Below the pieces are notes generated by a model. That model was given only the letters and a program-made list of their open reading frames with translations. It did no database searches and was not told the origin of the DNA. A stretch of 64,000 nucleotides of DNA from an uncultured Sphingomonadaceae bacterium (GTDB lineage: Bacteria > Pseudomonadota > Alphaproteobacteria > Sphingomonadales > Sphingomonadaceae). Within the stretch, counting starts at the first letter, position 1; each line of letters starts with the position of its first letter. Positions 1 through 9,313 of this stretch are shown one piece after another. Where the stretch lies: contig CANMBD010000003.1 in assembly GCA_947495985.1 (NCBI GenBank), positions 186,001 through 250,000 on the forward strand, in the 5' to 3' direction. The position numbers were made by a program, and so were the translations under genes.

Positions 1-458
<458 letters not shown>

Positions 459-745
459 GGAATTCACTGGACCTATCTGTCTGGCTTTGAGCTTCGCCGC
501 AAAGCTTACTCAGATCTATTCGGAAAACTAGAACCCAGCGAGTGAACCAATAATTTTTATGGCCCTTAGAGTCATTCCAACTTGGATTATGTTTGCACGA
601 GATCAATTGTACGACGACTACGAGCCCAACGGATGGTATTTTACACCGAGCGGAGATGGATTCGGTGGGCAGCTCGACATCGAGCGAGCTACCGTGAGAA
701 GTGCAGGTTCAGTATTGGAGTTGACGCTCGCCATGCTGTCCCCCT

Positions 746-982
746 TCAGCATTCGATAGACAGATTGCGGAATGGTGTGGTCACCGTATCCAATAGTTTG
801 ATCGATACTTGAGTACCGCTGGCCAACTCAAGCCAATCGCCGCACCAATATGGATTCACCGCATCAAACAAACGAAAAGCACGGCTTTAAAATTGCGTTC
901 CCAGCTTTCTGATCAGGATCGGAAACGCACAGCCATGCAGCACTTTGAGCGATGTTTCGACCCAGCGCTGTCGTTCGAAACC
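746..982 (-). pseudogene. Possible decayed coding remnant in the 459-981 gap
   Basis: The 459-981 interval holds no convincing intact gene. On the minus strand one frame reads as protein-like from about 982 to a stop at 746-748 (for example RQRWVETSLKVLHGC and later LFDAVNPYWCGDWLELASG), broken by a single in-frame TAA near 888. A short frame preceded by an AGGGGG-like ribosome site follows it, which would look like the remains of a two-gene operon. I cannot name a family. It may be chance, because there is no intact homologue in the window for comparison. Confidence 0.2.
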
Positions 983-1734
983 TAATTCAGATTTACATTT
1001 TCAGATTCCATGAATGACAGAACCCAGCTGATATGTCTGGAAAAGCGCTCGACAGCTTTTTTTTGATTGCCAGTTAAAATGATTTGGTGAATTTCGCGAT
1101 AGTTGGAAATATATTCGTCCCAATGGCCTCCAGGAGTGAGATCAGCCAGCATGATCGTGTAAAACCGGATGTAAGGCCGCCGGTAAAAGAACTCTACAAA
1201 GTTATTACCTGAAATGTGATTCAGCATGATGTGGTAACGGTAGAGTGAGTCAACAAAGTCGCCAGCATGGCGACGCGACCAAGCCTCTTCAATTTCTACG
1301 AATGTGTCATCCAGTTTTTCTCTGTTATCGCCCTTTTCGATACGATCGGTTCCTCGTCGCACGCCAAGCATGCACAATGCTTCGGTAAACTCGAGAAAAT
1401 CGATCCTTTCCTTCAAGGTTAGTTTTCGGATTCTTGCTCCCCGATTGGCGACGAGTTCGACTACGCCTTCGCCAGCAAGGACGTGAAGCGCTTCTCGCAC
1501 TGGTGCCCTGCTGACGTTGAATTCTTCTGCGAGGTCAGTCGCAATCAGTCGCTGTCCGGGGGCGTAACGATGCTCCATCACGCCGTCGACAATGGCTTCG
1601 ACGAGATATTCGACTAGCGACGCGTTATCTGCACTTTTCAGAGCTCGTACCTCAGTTACATTCAATCCGATTGCTTCATAGCGGGAGACGTACAATGTTT
1701 CCAAGCAATTTTGTCTCTTGAATGATATTACCAT
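982..1734 (-). CDS. GntR family transcriptional regulator (FadR/FCD type)
   Basis: The 250-residue protein has an N-terminal winged helix with the GntR signature (APGQRL, LAEEFNVSRAPVREAL, then LAGEGVVEL, roughly residues 57-95). A helical C-terminal FCD-type ligand domain follows, with the conserved pattern HIMLNHISGN and a late HxxxI segment. FCD regulators usually repress catabolic genes and are released by a pathway acid that binds a metal-containing pocket. It is divergent from the FAD-oxidase gene at 1769, with only 34 bp between the start codons. The ATG at 1734 has no visible ribosome-binding sequence and abuts an operator-like dyad, so translation may begin at a downstream TTG in the same frame or the message may be leaderless. 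Confidence 0.88.
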   Translation of the reverse strand: MVISFKRQNCLETLYVSRYEAIGLNVTEVRALKSADNASLVEYLVEAIVDGVMEHRYAPGQRLIATDLAEEFNVSRAPVREALHVLAGEGVVELVANRGARIRKLTLKERIDFLEFTEALCMLGVRRGTDRIEKGDNREKLDDTFVEIEEAWSRRHAGDFVDSLYRYHIMLNHISGNNFVEFFYRRPYIRFYTIMLADLTPGGHWDEYISNYREIHQIILTGNQKKAVERFSRHISWVLSFMESENVNLN

Positions 1735-1735
1735 A

Positions 1736-1745
1736 TTGCATACAA
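1736..1745. promoter_or_regulatory. Candidate GntR operator in the divergent intergenic region
   Basis: TTGCATACAA is a ten-base dyad with four of five base pairs symmetric. It lies between the GntR start codon and the FAD-oxidase ribosome site. FadR/FCD regulators typically bind short GT...AC-type dyads in their own promoter region. Assignment to this regulator is inference from position and symmetry. Confidence 0.4.
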
Positions 1746-1768
1746 AATCATCGACTCAGGAGATATTC

Positions 1769-3358
1769 ATGACTACCCAAGCAAATCCGACAACGAGTAT
1801 GATCATTCCGCAGCTCCAGCAGATTATAGGCAATGATCATGTTCTGCTTGACCAGAAAGACCGGGAATATTTTTCGAAAGATCTAAGCTGGCGATCGAAC
1901 GAAGTCGCCGAGATTGTGATTCAGCCCAATTCAATTGAACAACTATCCTCGGCAGTGGAGGCTGCAAGTAATGCCGGATTGGCAATTGTACCAAGAGGCG
2001 GAGGCATGTCTTACACGAGTGGTTATACACCTACTCAGGCTGCCAGCATGCTGATCGATATGCGGCGGATGTCCAAAATTCATGAGATCAATGCCGATGA
2101 CATGTATGTGATTGTCGATGCTGGCTGCACATGGAAAGATCTACATGAAGCCCTTAAGCCCCATGGTGTGAGCACTCCCTATTGGGGGCCGCTTTCCGGT
2201 GCCTATGCTACGGTTGGCGGTGCGCTTTCACAAAACAGCCTGTTTCATGGCTCGGGTGTCGGAGGTACTGCTGCCGAGACTGTGATCGGTCTCAAGGTAG
2301 TTTTGGCTGATGGCTCAGTGGTGACAACAGGATCATGGGCGCACAAGCACTCCAAGCCTTTCTGGCGCCATTTTGGCCCCGACTTTACCGGAATTTTCAC
2401 TGCAGATACAGGCGCTATGGGCGTGAAAGCTATGGCTGCGCTGCGACTGGTTACCGCGCCAGCGCATACTGGTTACCTGTCGTTCAAGTTCGACAAGCTC
2501 GAACAGATGTTGGCTGCGCAGGTGCGGATTGCCCGACTGGGTATCGCATCTGAGTGCTACGGTTTCGATCCCTATTACAATAGCGGTTTTGAGAAACAGG
2601 GCATTACATTTGAGGAAGGGCTTTCGAAGGTTGGCGAGATCGCAAGAAAAGGTGGTCTGAAAGGCGTTATGAACGCGGCCAAGGTTGCGATGGGCGGTAA
2701 GCGTATCCTTCGTGATGTTCCCTATTCGTTGCATATGACACTTGACGGATTGACCGAGAGAGTTGCTGCTGAGCACACCGATATCGCTGCTGAGGTCTGT
2801 ACCGAAGAGGGCGGGGTTGAAATGGCAAATTCTATCCCGGTCGTGTTCCGAGGAGCACCATTTGGTGGTGTCCGGACAATTCTGCTGGGTTCAGGAGGTG
2901 AGATCTGGATACCGGTCCATGGCTATTTCCCACTATCTTGCGCGCAAGAGGCTGCTCGAAAGACTGAAGAATTTTTTGCTGACCGCGCGGAGTTGATGGA
3001 AAAATGGGACATAAAGACGAGTTATCTCACTGCATTTAGCGGTCCTGAATTCGTAATTGAGCCCAGTCTGTACTGGCATGACGAGTTGGGAGACTTTCGC
3101 CTTTCGCTGATAGAAGAAGAATACGCAGAGAAGTGGAAATCGATACCGGCCAATGAAGAAAGACGTGCTGTTGCGATAGGAATTCGTGACGAGCTTCGCG
3201 ATCTGTTCGATAGTCTGGGCGGTCTGCATTTACAGATCGGGAAATACTATCCCTACGAAGACATGATGAACAATGAGGCCCTCGTCCAACTCGCCAAGGG
3301 GATAAAAAAAGTTGTCGATCCGGAAGACAAAATGAATCCGGGATCACTCGGCATCTGA
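1769..3358 (+). CDS. FAD-binding oxidase/dehydrogenase (VAO / D-lactate dehydrogenase-like)
   Basis: The start is the ATG at 1769, preceded by AGGAGA at 8-bp spacing. An in-frame ATG at 1718 lacks such a site and would overlap the divergent regulator. The 529-residue soluble protein has an N-terminal PCMH-type FAD domain (IQPNSIEQLSSAV, PRGGGMSY around residue 78, then GGALSQNS and GSGVGGTAAETVIGLKVVLADG). Its C-terminal half ends in VDPEDKMNPGSLGI, the family's closing motif. Relatives oxidise hydroxy acids or 4-alkylphenols and ethers and pass electrons to O2 or a carrier. It is the first gene of the cluster and is likely controlled by the adjacent GntR protein. With the formaldehyde and formate genes downstream, oxidative ether or methyl cleavage is an attractive but unproven role. 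Confidence 0.85.
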   Translation: MTTQANPTTSMIIPQLQQIIGNDHVLLDQKDREYFSKDLSWRSNEVAEIVIQPNSIEQLSSAVEAASNAGLAIVPRGGGMSYTSGYTPTQAASMLIDMRRMSKIHEINADDMYVIVDAGCTWKDLHEALKPHGVSTPYWGPLSGAYATVGGALSQNSLFHGSGVGGTAAETVIGLKVVLADGSVVTTGSWAHKHSKPFWRHFGPDFTGIFTADTGAMGVKAMAALRLVTAPAHTGYLSFKFDKLEQMLAAQVRIARLGIASECYGFDPYYNSGFEKQGITFEEGLSKVGEIARKGGLKGVMNAAKVAMGGKRILRDVPYSLHMTLDGLTERVAAEHTDIAAEVCTEEGGVEMANSIPVVFRGAPFGGVRTILLGSGGEIWIPVHGYFPLSCAQEAARKTEEFFADRAELMEKWDIKTSYLTAFSGPEFVIEPSLYWHDELGDFRLSLIEEEYAEKWKSIPANEERRAVAIGIRDELRDLFDSLGGLHLQIGKYYPYEDMMNNEALVQLAKGIKKVVDPEDKMNPGSLGI

Positions 3359-3382
3359 TGCAAAACGAACGAGGATAATATT

Positions 3383-3838
3383 ATGGACGCTATAAAATGG
3401 AGCAAGTTTGCTCACTATCACTACGACCCAACTGATCTGGAAGACGAGCCGGATCTTGAGTTTCCTTTCGTACCGGGATCGCGTTTTCGTGCTGTGAGCA
3501 CAGGCATCGACGTGCCCGCTTTGCAACTGAATCTAGAGGATTTTTTCAAGGGCAAAGATATTCCTTGGACGTTAGGACATGATGAAGCACACTTCGTTTT
3601 GCAGGGCGAATGCGAGATTGAATATCACTTGCCACCACTGATGATCGAAACCGGAAAGGTCATCGTCAAGGCGGGCAGCAGTTATTTCTTGCCGCGCTGT
3701 TGCAGAGTTGTTTGGCGAGTACTTTCGGATGAGCCATTTCGGCACCTGTGCTTCTGCTATCCCAATCCGTCCTATCCAATCCCTGTTGCACGCAGCAAGC
3801 AGGCGGAGATTGCAGCAGAGGGCAATCCTCAAGAATAG
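3383..3838 (+). CDS. Cupin-domain protein (paralogue 1)
   Basis: A GAGGAT ribosome site precedes the ATG. The 151-residue protein is a single small beta-barrel of cupin type. The first motif is degenerate (LGHDEAHFVLQGECEIEY) and the second half ends in FRHLCFCYPNPSYPIP. A second cluster gene at 7900 has the same layout and the same FRHLCFC tail, so the two are paralogues. Metal ligands are not the textbook HxH...E set: one conserved HDE remains in both. It lies 24 bp after the oxidase gene and 52 bp before a hydrolase gene, in one apparent transcript. Small cupins of this sort act as isomerases, lyases or dioxygenases, or bind ligands. The substrate is unknown. Confidence 0.75.
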   Translation: MDAIKWSKFAHYHYDPTDLEDEPDLEFPFVPGSRFRAVSTGIDVPALQLNLEDFFKGKDIPWTLGHDEAHFVLQGECEIEYHLPPLMIETGKVIVKAGSSYFLPRCCRVVWRVLSDEPFRHLCFCYPNPSYPIPVARSKQAEIAAEGNPQE

Positions 3839-3890
3839 CAAGCCAGTCATCTGTCCGGATCATCAGAATAAGACAGGAAAGGTCACTTAA

Positions 3891-4673
3891 ATGCGCAAAG
3901 GTTATGCAGACTGTTCGGCCGGTCAAATCCATTATCGACATCTAGAAGGTGAGGGATTGCCGACTGTATTTTTGCATCAGACCGCGAGTTCGGGTCAGAT
4001 GTGGGAAAAGGTTATGGGCATGCTCGAAGGAGCAAATCCTCTCTATGCACTTGATACGCCAGGATTTGGCGGATCGTTCGATCCTGACAAGGACGCCAAT
4101 CCATCGATGGCCGAATATGCCGCGTGGCTTAAAGAGGCTATGGACGGTCTGGGCATAACACAATGCACGATGGTGGGCCATCACACTGGCGCGTGCATTG
4201 CTGTGGACATGGTGGAGGCTAATCCCAATCTGGTAAGCAAGTTGGCGTTGTTGGGACCGGTGCCGTTGACCGCTGACGAGCGGCTCGAATTTTCAAAACA
4301 TTTTGGAACGCCCTTCACTCCCGGAGTAAGTGGAGCGTACTTGCTGGATAATTGGGACTATCTCCGCGGTCTCGGTGCGCATGCGGACCCTATGTTGATT
4401 CACCGCGAGATGGCTGATCAACTGCGGGCATGGTGGGGTAGAGTGCAATCCTACAATGCTGTTTGGGATCAGGACTTCTTGGCCATATATAAGAGCCTCA
4501 AGATACCACTGTTAATTGGCGCCGCTGAAGATGACGTACTGTTTCCTTATCTTGAGCGCGCCAAAGAACTGCAACCGAGCGCACAGGTTGTGGATCTTCA
4601 AGGGGCAAATTTCGAACCCGATCTTGATGCTGAAACACTGGCTGGCGCTTTGCGCGATTTCTTGTCTCAATAG
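3891..4673 (+). CDS. Alpha/beta-hydrolase-fold protein with His at the nucleophile position (paralogue 1)
   Basis: The start follows AGGAAAGG. The 260-residue protein has the oxyanion-side motif HQTASSG (29-35), DTPGFG (55-60) and a nucleophile elbow reading GHHTG (96-100), where the family norm is G-x-Ser-x-G. The acid-strand Asp is present (EDDVLFPY, around 214), but the late catalytic His is replaced: the matching position reads GANFEP near 240. A paralogue at 11047 shares every one of these features. The fold is clear, but an ordinary serine esterase mechanism is not supported. It could be a cofactor-free lyase, decarboxylase or binding protein. The stop is 8 bp from the convergent MarR gene. 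Confidence 0.8.
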   Translation: MRKGYADCSAGQIHYRHLEGEGLPTVFLHQTASSGQMWEKVMGMLEGANPLYALDTPGFGGSFDPDKDANPSMAEYAAWLKEAMDGLGITQCTMVGHHTGACIAVDMVEANPNLVSKLALLGPVPLTADERLEFSKHFGTPFTPGVSGAYLLDNWDYLRGLGAHADPMLIHREMADQLRAWWGRVQSYNAVWDQDFLAIYKSLKIPLLIGAAEDDVLFPYLERAKELQPSAQVVDLQGANFEPDLDAETLAGALRDFLSQ

Positions 4674-4681
4674 TGATCAAA

Positions 4682-5209
4682 TTAGTCGTCGGGAGCTTGC
4701 ATTATTCGCCGATTCAGGACCATTTGCGTAGCTTGGTCATAAATCCCAGTCAGTCGTTCAAGCGTGGCAGCTGCAGCAAAGAGTCTCTCTTCAAAATCGC
4801 GAATATCCTCGCCCAGTTCGACCAACAATTCATCCCGTAGTTTGGCGTAATCGTCAGTTGTCGATTTTCCGACTGATGTAAGGCGATAGCCAGCCTCACG
4901 CTTGCTATTGCCGGTAATCCTCTCGATTAGGCCAGCCTGTTCGATCTTCCGCAAGGAATACTGGATGGTGGAGACGTCGTTACGGTTGAGGAACAGCAAG
5001 AGTTCGGATAAGTTTTGCGCACCGCCGCGCATCCTGATCGAGTGAAGAATCCACACATCCTGAGCGCTCAGCCTCTCATCGCTTACAGTAGAATGTAAGA
5101 ACACACTCCAGCGTTCGAAAGCTTGAGTGGTTCGGATGACGGCCAGCTCTGTTCTGGTGAGTGCAGCTCCTATGGGGCGGCGGGTCATGTAGCGACTAGG
5201 TGTTTTCAT
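4682..5209 (-). CDS. MarR-type winged-helix transcriptional regulator
   Basis: The 175-residue protein has the MarR layout: an N-terminal dimerisation helix, then helix-turn-helix and wing (LSAQDVWILHSI, LSELLLFLNRNDVSTIQYSLRKIEQAGLIER, then EAGYRLTSVGK), and long C-terminal helices (LRDELLVELGEDIRDFEERL). Proteins of this group usually repress aromatic-degradation or uptake genes and are released by a phenolic or CoA ligand. It is divergent from the TonB-dependent receptor gene, with 191 bp between starts. A near-perfect dyad lies just upstream of its own start. Repression of both itself and the receptor-led operon is the simplest reading. Confidence 0.85.
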   Translation of the reverse strand: MKTPSRYMTRRPIGAALTRTELAVIRTTQAFERWSVFLHSTVSDERLSAQDVWILHSIRMRGGAQNLSELLLFLNRNDVSTIQYSLRKIEQAGLIERITGNSKREAGYRLTSVGKSTTDDYAKLRDELLVELGEDIRDFEERLFAAAATLERLTGIYDQATQMVLNRRIMQAPDD

Positions 5210-5227
5210 ATCATCTCTAAATTACAT

Positions 5228-5245
5228 TTAATATAGCTGTATTAA
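5228..5245. promoter_or_regulatory. Candidate MarR operator (18-bp dyad)
   Basis: TTAATATAGCTGTATTAA is symmetric at 16 of 18 positions with an AGCT centre. It sits 18 bp upstream of the MarR start codon in the divergent region before the receptor gene. Size, symmetry and A+T-rich arms suit a MarR dimer. Binding is inferred. Confidence 0.5.
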
Positions 5246-5400
5246 CATCACAATAACTTGGTCAATTCAAGCGTAAAAATATCAGTTGACTTGCAATCCA
5301 TGCTGTAGAAGAAAGTGTATGTAATCTTGTCATGCCATTTTGATAGATTTAGGTGCCCGACGAATCAAAGGGACGGTGCGCCAATTCCGGGGAGGGAATT

Positions 5401-7875
5401 ATGAAAATATATTCGGTTCTGTTGGCTTCAGTTGCTACTTTCGCAATCGCGCCTTCTTCAGTGCTCGCTAATCAGCAGATTGACGGGTCACCAGATAGTG
5501 CTGATGGGACAACGCAAGCAGCACCTGACGACAATGCAATTGTTGTAACCGGGCTAAAACGCGATCAGGCGTTTGTGGACGTACCAGTTTCGGTGCAAGT
5601 GTTTGACGAGGCGTTGATCGAGAACGCTGGCATCTCCCGCCCCGAGGATTTTTTAGCCCTTACGCCCAATGTTGCATTCCAGACATCCAACCATGCGGGC
5701 GAATTCTTTGTGAATATTCGCGGTCAAACTTCTGTGAGACAGTCAGAAGGCGCGGTTGCGATCGTGATTGATGGCGTGCAGCTTGCAACCCAGAATGAGT
5801 TCAATGGCGAACTGTTCGATATTCAACAAATAGAGATTCTTAAAGGTCCTCAGGGTGCATTATATGGTCGCAACGCTGCGGCCGGTGCACTGATTATCAA
5901 AACGAAGGAACCAACTGATACGTTCGAAGGAACTGTGCGAGGCCTCTACGGTAACTGGAACACCGCAAAGATCAGTGCAAGTGTCGGCGGTCCAATCATT
6001 CCAGGCGCGCTGCGCTTTCGTGTTTCTGGTGCCTTGAGCGATACAGACGGGCCTTATCAGAATATCAACACTGGTGAAAATGTGATGCGTGCGAGCGAAA
6101 AAATTGGCCGAGCACGTCTGATTTGGGATGACGGCAGTCCAACAAGGGTTGACCTTCGTTTTAACGCCAGCGAGGTCAAAGGCGGCGCGATTGCTTTTAA
6201 CGCACAGGTTGTCGGTGCGACTCAGGGTGGAGTGTTGACTACCGAGATCGATAGTGATGATACAAGCCTTCCCTACACTGCAGATGTACCGGGAGATAAC
6301 TTTCAGACAAAATGGAGTACTGCGCTCAAAATCGACCATGAGATGGACTGGGCTACGTTCACGTCAGTGACTTCGTACAGCACTATCATCGACAGATATC
6401 AGGCAAAAAACTATCCTTATGGTGGCTGGGCATTTGCAGGCAATAACTTTGCATCCGATGCGCTTTCACCGGGCTTGGATCTCGATATTTTAGCCGTATT
6501 TGGTGACAATACGCAAAAATTCCGGATATCAAATCGAGCATTTATACAGGAATTTCGGCTTACCTCACCCGGCGATCAGCGCCTCCGTTGGCAAGTTGGA
6601 ATGTTTTACCTCAATGCAAAGCGGAAATTTTTCACAGAACAGGGCCTGAATGGCCGACTTCAAACGGATGCAATGGGCAATCTATTGCCGCCCTTTGTCC
6701 TCGAAGGCACGGCTATCGGTGGCGCCGTGGCACCTGTTGAACGCCTTCTTATCGGCGGAGGTTCAATTTTGCCAACCCGTGGAATCGATGGGCCAGAGTC
6801 AAGTAACGGGACGCTGAACTACGATGTTAATCGCTACGGTTCGGAAAACTTCGCGCCTTTTGGCAACATCCAGTACGACTTGACCGATGCTGTCGAACTC
6901 CAGCTCGCGCTGCGCTATGATATTGAGAAGCGGGATGTACGTACGCTAACGCCCGACATAGTCAATCCGTTCTTTGGGATCGCACCTGGCGCACCCGCGG
7001 CAACATATAACCTTTGCGTGGCAAATACCGGGCAGAATGCCGAAGATTGCGTCGACGATCGAACGTTCAAGCAACTTCAACCGAAGGCTACGATCACTTA
7101 TAAATTTCCTAGTGGAAACGGATCCATTTTCGCGGGATATGGTAAGAGCTTCAAATCGGGTGGTTTTAATCCCATCGGAACTAGGGCTGTCCTCCTGCAG
7201 GGAATTCCCGATATTCTGGTTCAAGACAGCTATGACAAGGAAGTCTCGGACTCATTTGAATTGGGATTCAAGAGTCAGTTTGCCAACCGCCGCGTTAAAA
7301 TCAACGGCGCTGTATTCTATACCAAAGTCCGCAACGCGCAGCAATTTGAATTCTTTCCTACCGGCGGGATTCAAGCGATAAGTCAGATTAAAGGCACGCG
7401 GATCTATGGTGCCGAAATCGACATCAACGCGGAAGTAACCGACAGCCTCACATTTTTTGCTGGCGCTGGTTATATAGATGACAAGATCACTGATATTGAC
7501 AGTGAGAATCCGATCGACCGAACGGCTATCATCGGCAATCGTATTCCGTTTGTGCCGGATTACAATCTGACTGGTGGGTTCCAACTGGTACAGCCGGTGT
7601 CCGATGATCTCAATTTCTTGATGCGTGGTGAATATACTCGGACGGGTGAAATATGGTATGATCAGCGAAATGCCGCGAATACCGAGCGTGAACCGATTGA
7701 CATTGTCAACGCACGCCTTGGCCTGGGCAATGATACCTGGGAAATTGCGTTATGGGCAAAGAACCTGCTCGATGAGGATTATAATAGCGACGCTGTCGTG
7801 ATCCTTCCGGTGGCGCATGCCGTCTTTCGAGCACCCGATCGTAGTTACGGCGTCGAGGCGCGGTTCAAGTTTTAG
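5401..7875 (+). CDS. TonB-dependent outer-membrane receptor
   Basis: The start is the ATG at 5401, preceded by GGGGAGGG; a GTG at 5353 is in frame but less likely. The product is 824 residues: a signal peptide of about 23 residues ending in SVLA, a TonB-box-like stretch DNAIVVTG, a plug domain (VPVSVQVFDEALIENAGI, FVNIRG, VAIVIDGVQL, IEILKGPQGALYGRNAAAG), then a 22-strand-type barrel finishing in YGVEARFKF with a terminal Phe. It would import the pathway's substrate across the outer membrane using the TonB-ExbB-ExbD motor, a copy of which lies at 58.7-61.3 kb. Its place between MarR and the second enzyme block suggests substrate-specific uptake. No siderophore genes are nearby, so an organic catabolic substrate is more likely than iron. 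Confidence 0.93.
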   Translation: MKIYSVLLASVATFAIAPSSVLANQQIDGSPDSADGTTQAAPDDNAIVVTGLKRDQAFVDVPVSVQVFDEALIENAGISRPEDFLALTPNVAFQTSNHAGEFFVNIRGQTSVRQSEGAVAIVIDGVQLATQNEFNGELFDIQQIEILKGPQGALYGRNAAAGALIIKTKEPTDTFEGTVRGLYGNWNTAKISASVGGPIIPGALRFRVSGALSDTDGPYQNINTGENVMRASEKIGRARLIWDDGSPTRVDLRFNASEVKGGAIAFNAQVVGATQGGVLTTEIDSDDTSLPYTADVPGDNFQTKWSTALKIDHEMDWATFTSVTSYSTIIDRYQAKNYPYGGWAFAGNNFASDALSPGLDLDILAVFGDNTQKFRISNRAFIQEFRLTSPGDQRLRWQVGMFYLNAKRKFFTEQGLNGRLQTDAMGNLLPPFVLEGTAIGGAVAPVERLLIGGGSILPTRGIDGPESSNGTLNYDVNRYGSENFAPFGNIQYDLTDAVELQLALRYDIEKRDVRTLTPDIVNPFFGIAPGAPAATYNLCVANTGQNAEDCVDDRTFKQLQPKATITYKFPSGNGSIFAGYGKSFKSGGFNPIGTRAVLLQGIPDILVQDSYDKEVSDSFELGFKSQFANRRVKINGAVFYTKVRNAQQFEFFPTGGIQAISQIKGTRIYGAEIDINAEVTDSLTFFAGAGYIDDKITDIDSENPIDRTAIIGNRIPFVPDYNLTGGFQLVQPVSDDLNFLMRGEYTRTGEIWYDQRNAANTEREPIDIVNARLGLGNDTWEIALWAKNLLDEDYNSDAVVILPVAHAVFRAPDRSYGVEARFKF

Positions 7876-7899
7876 ATGGAGACCTGAGGAGAAAGCAAA

Positions 7900-8346
7900 A
7901 TGCCTATTGGATTGGCTCCGAACCCGCGCTCGAACTTCGAAGCGCATACGATTGATCACGACGCAATGGACAATGCACCAATGCTACCATTGCCATTCAA
8001 CGATGGGATTGAGATTCGAGGATACTCGGCGATCAACCAGCCAAATTGCCAGATTATCTTGGAAGACTTTATGCCTGGGCAGGAGTTCGAGTGGACCTTC
8101 ACGCACGACGAAATGCAGTATTGTTTATCGGGCGAAATGGAACTGACGGTTTGGCTGCCGCCCTTATATCAAGAGAAGATCGAAACGACGATTACGCCAG
8201 GCATGATCTACACTTATCCAGTGGGCGCGCGAAAACGCGTAAAGGTCACAAGCGATGTTCCTTTTCGGCATTTATGTTTTTGTCCGCCCAGCCCTGACTA
8301 CCCATTCCCGTCCCTGGACGAACTGAAAGGAACAAGCGATGGCTGA
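7900..8346 (+). CDS. Cupin-domain protein (paralogue 2)
   Basis: GAGGAGA precedes the ATG. The 148-residue protein is one cupin barrel with EFEWTFTHDEMQYCLSGEME in strand-turn-strand arrangement and the closing motif FRHLCFCPPSPDYPFP, shared with the cupin at 3383. The HDE triplet is conserved between the two, but the second His of the textbook motif is absent here. It overlaps the next gene by 8 bp, so the two are translationally linked. The pairing with a CMD-like protein, as the other cupin pairs with a hydrolase, suggests each cupin serves a different step or a different intermediate. Activity is unknown. Confidence 0.75.
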   Translation: MPIGLAPNPRSNFEAHTIDHDAMDNAPMLPLPFNDGIEIRGYSAINQPNCQIILEDFMPGQEFEWTFTHDEMQYCLSGEMELTVWLPPLYQEKIETTITPGMIYTYPVGARKRVKVTSDVPFRHLCFCPPSPDYPFPSLDELKGTSDG

Positions 8347-8944
8347 TCCACAGCTCAAACCTGTTGATCGCGATCAGCTTCCCGCTGATCTTCAAGAGTT
8401 GTACGATACCGGAGTTGAACGGACGGGAGATGCGACGATTGTTGGCGTCATGGGGCACAACCCAGATGTGACCAGATGGTACTTCAATGAGTTCTACGCG
8501 AATCTCTTCTACAACGGTCATGCCTGGGCCAAGGTGGATGTTCGTACGAAGGAGTTGCTCAGGCTTAAGCTGTCGAAACAACATGGCTGCCAGTTTTGCA
8601 ATCGCTTCAATAGTGTTGAGGCACGTCAGGCAGGGATCACCGACAAGCATATTGACGCGATTTTCGATTCCGATGCGGAAATCTGGGATGATAAAGACAG
8701 AGCTGTGATGGCACTGGCAGATGAAATGCTGCTGCAAAACATGGAGGGACAACTGTCCGCTGATCTCGTCGCGCAGCTAAAGAAATTTTATAGTGAGGCG
8801 GATATCATCGAGCTTGGAATGATTGCCGCCGTGCTCACAGGCGTAGCCAAATGGATTTTCACATTTGACATGGTGAACAGAGAAGAAACCTGTCCCATTG
8901 GGGTTTCAAAACCCGCGTTGGAGCGTGAATTAAAAAATGCCTGA
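8339..8944 (+). CDS. Carboxymuconolactone decarboxylase / AhpD-like protein
   Basis: The 201-residue all-helical protein carries the CMD/AhpD signature: a helix with ELLRLKLSKQ followed by GCQFCNRF (C84 and C87 as CxxC) and a conserved Asp/Glu-rich loop with DKDRAVMALADEML. The CxxC subset act as thiol peroxidase partners or as decarboxylases and lyases; the members without Cys are the classical decarboxylases of the protocatechuate branch. Here the CxxC argues for redox or thiol chemistry. It starts inside the preceding cupin gene (8-bp overlap). Its TGA stop is followed in the same frame by an uninterrupted stretch that becomes the next ORF. Confidence 0.8.
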   Translation: MADPQLKPVDRDQLPADLQELYDTGVERTGDATIVGVMGHNPDVTRWYFNEFYANLFYNGHAWAKVDVRTKELLRLKLSKQHGCQFCNRFNSVEARQAGITDKHIDAIFDSDAEIWDDKDRAVMALADEMLLQNMEGQLSADLVAQLKKFYSEADIIELGMIAAVLTGVAKWIFTFDMVNREETCPIGVSKPALERELKNA

Positions 8945-8986
8945 GGAACAAGCCATTTTCTTCATGCGGGCCTTTGGCTCAAAGCA

Positions 8987-9313
8987 GTGGCCGAATTGGA
9001 CACTGTTAACTCGGGATGCGCTAAGATGTTGAATGATAACGCGCTTTTGGTACATTTGACGGACGGTTTTCCGCCTCGCAATACAAAACTTGCGCCTCAT
9101 ATTTGGCGCCAAGCGGCGCAACATTACGCTGCCAGCAATGGACGTATTACGCTTCGTACCCTGTGTGAGGAATGCTGCGTCAGCCACCGTACCGCCTGGC
9201 GTATCCGTGAGGCATTGCGTGACAGCGAACAGCGGTTGCAAGAACTGCGATTTCACAATGCTGGTCATTCCTCACACTCACCCTCACACTGCTATCAAGG
9301 AGAGAATTCATGA
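8987..9313 (+). CDS. Small Cys-containing protein with a possible helix-turn-helix
   Basis: This is a frame of up to 108 residues beginning at a GTG (8987), with an internal ATG at 9026; neither has a good ribosome site. It is in the same reading frame as the CMD-like gene, whose TGA at 8942-8944 is the only stop between them. The middle section ITLRTLCEECCVSHRTAWRI reads like a helix-turn-helix with three Cys, followed by a basic/acidic helix. Its stop overlaps the methyltransferase start by four bases (ATGA), which supports real translation. I do not recognise a family. It could be a pathway-specific small regulator. Confidence 0.5.
   Translation: MAELDTVNSGCAKMLNDNALLVHLTDGFPPRNTKLAPHIWRQAAQHYAASNGRITLRTLCEECCVSHRTAWRIREALRDSEQRLQELRFHNAGHSSHSPSHCYQGENS

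Noticed and set aside
5286..5320. TTGACT as -35 element for the receptor gene
   Set aside because: No acceptable -10 at 16-18 bp spacing was found.
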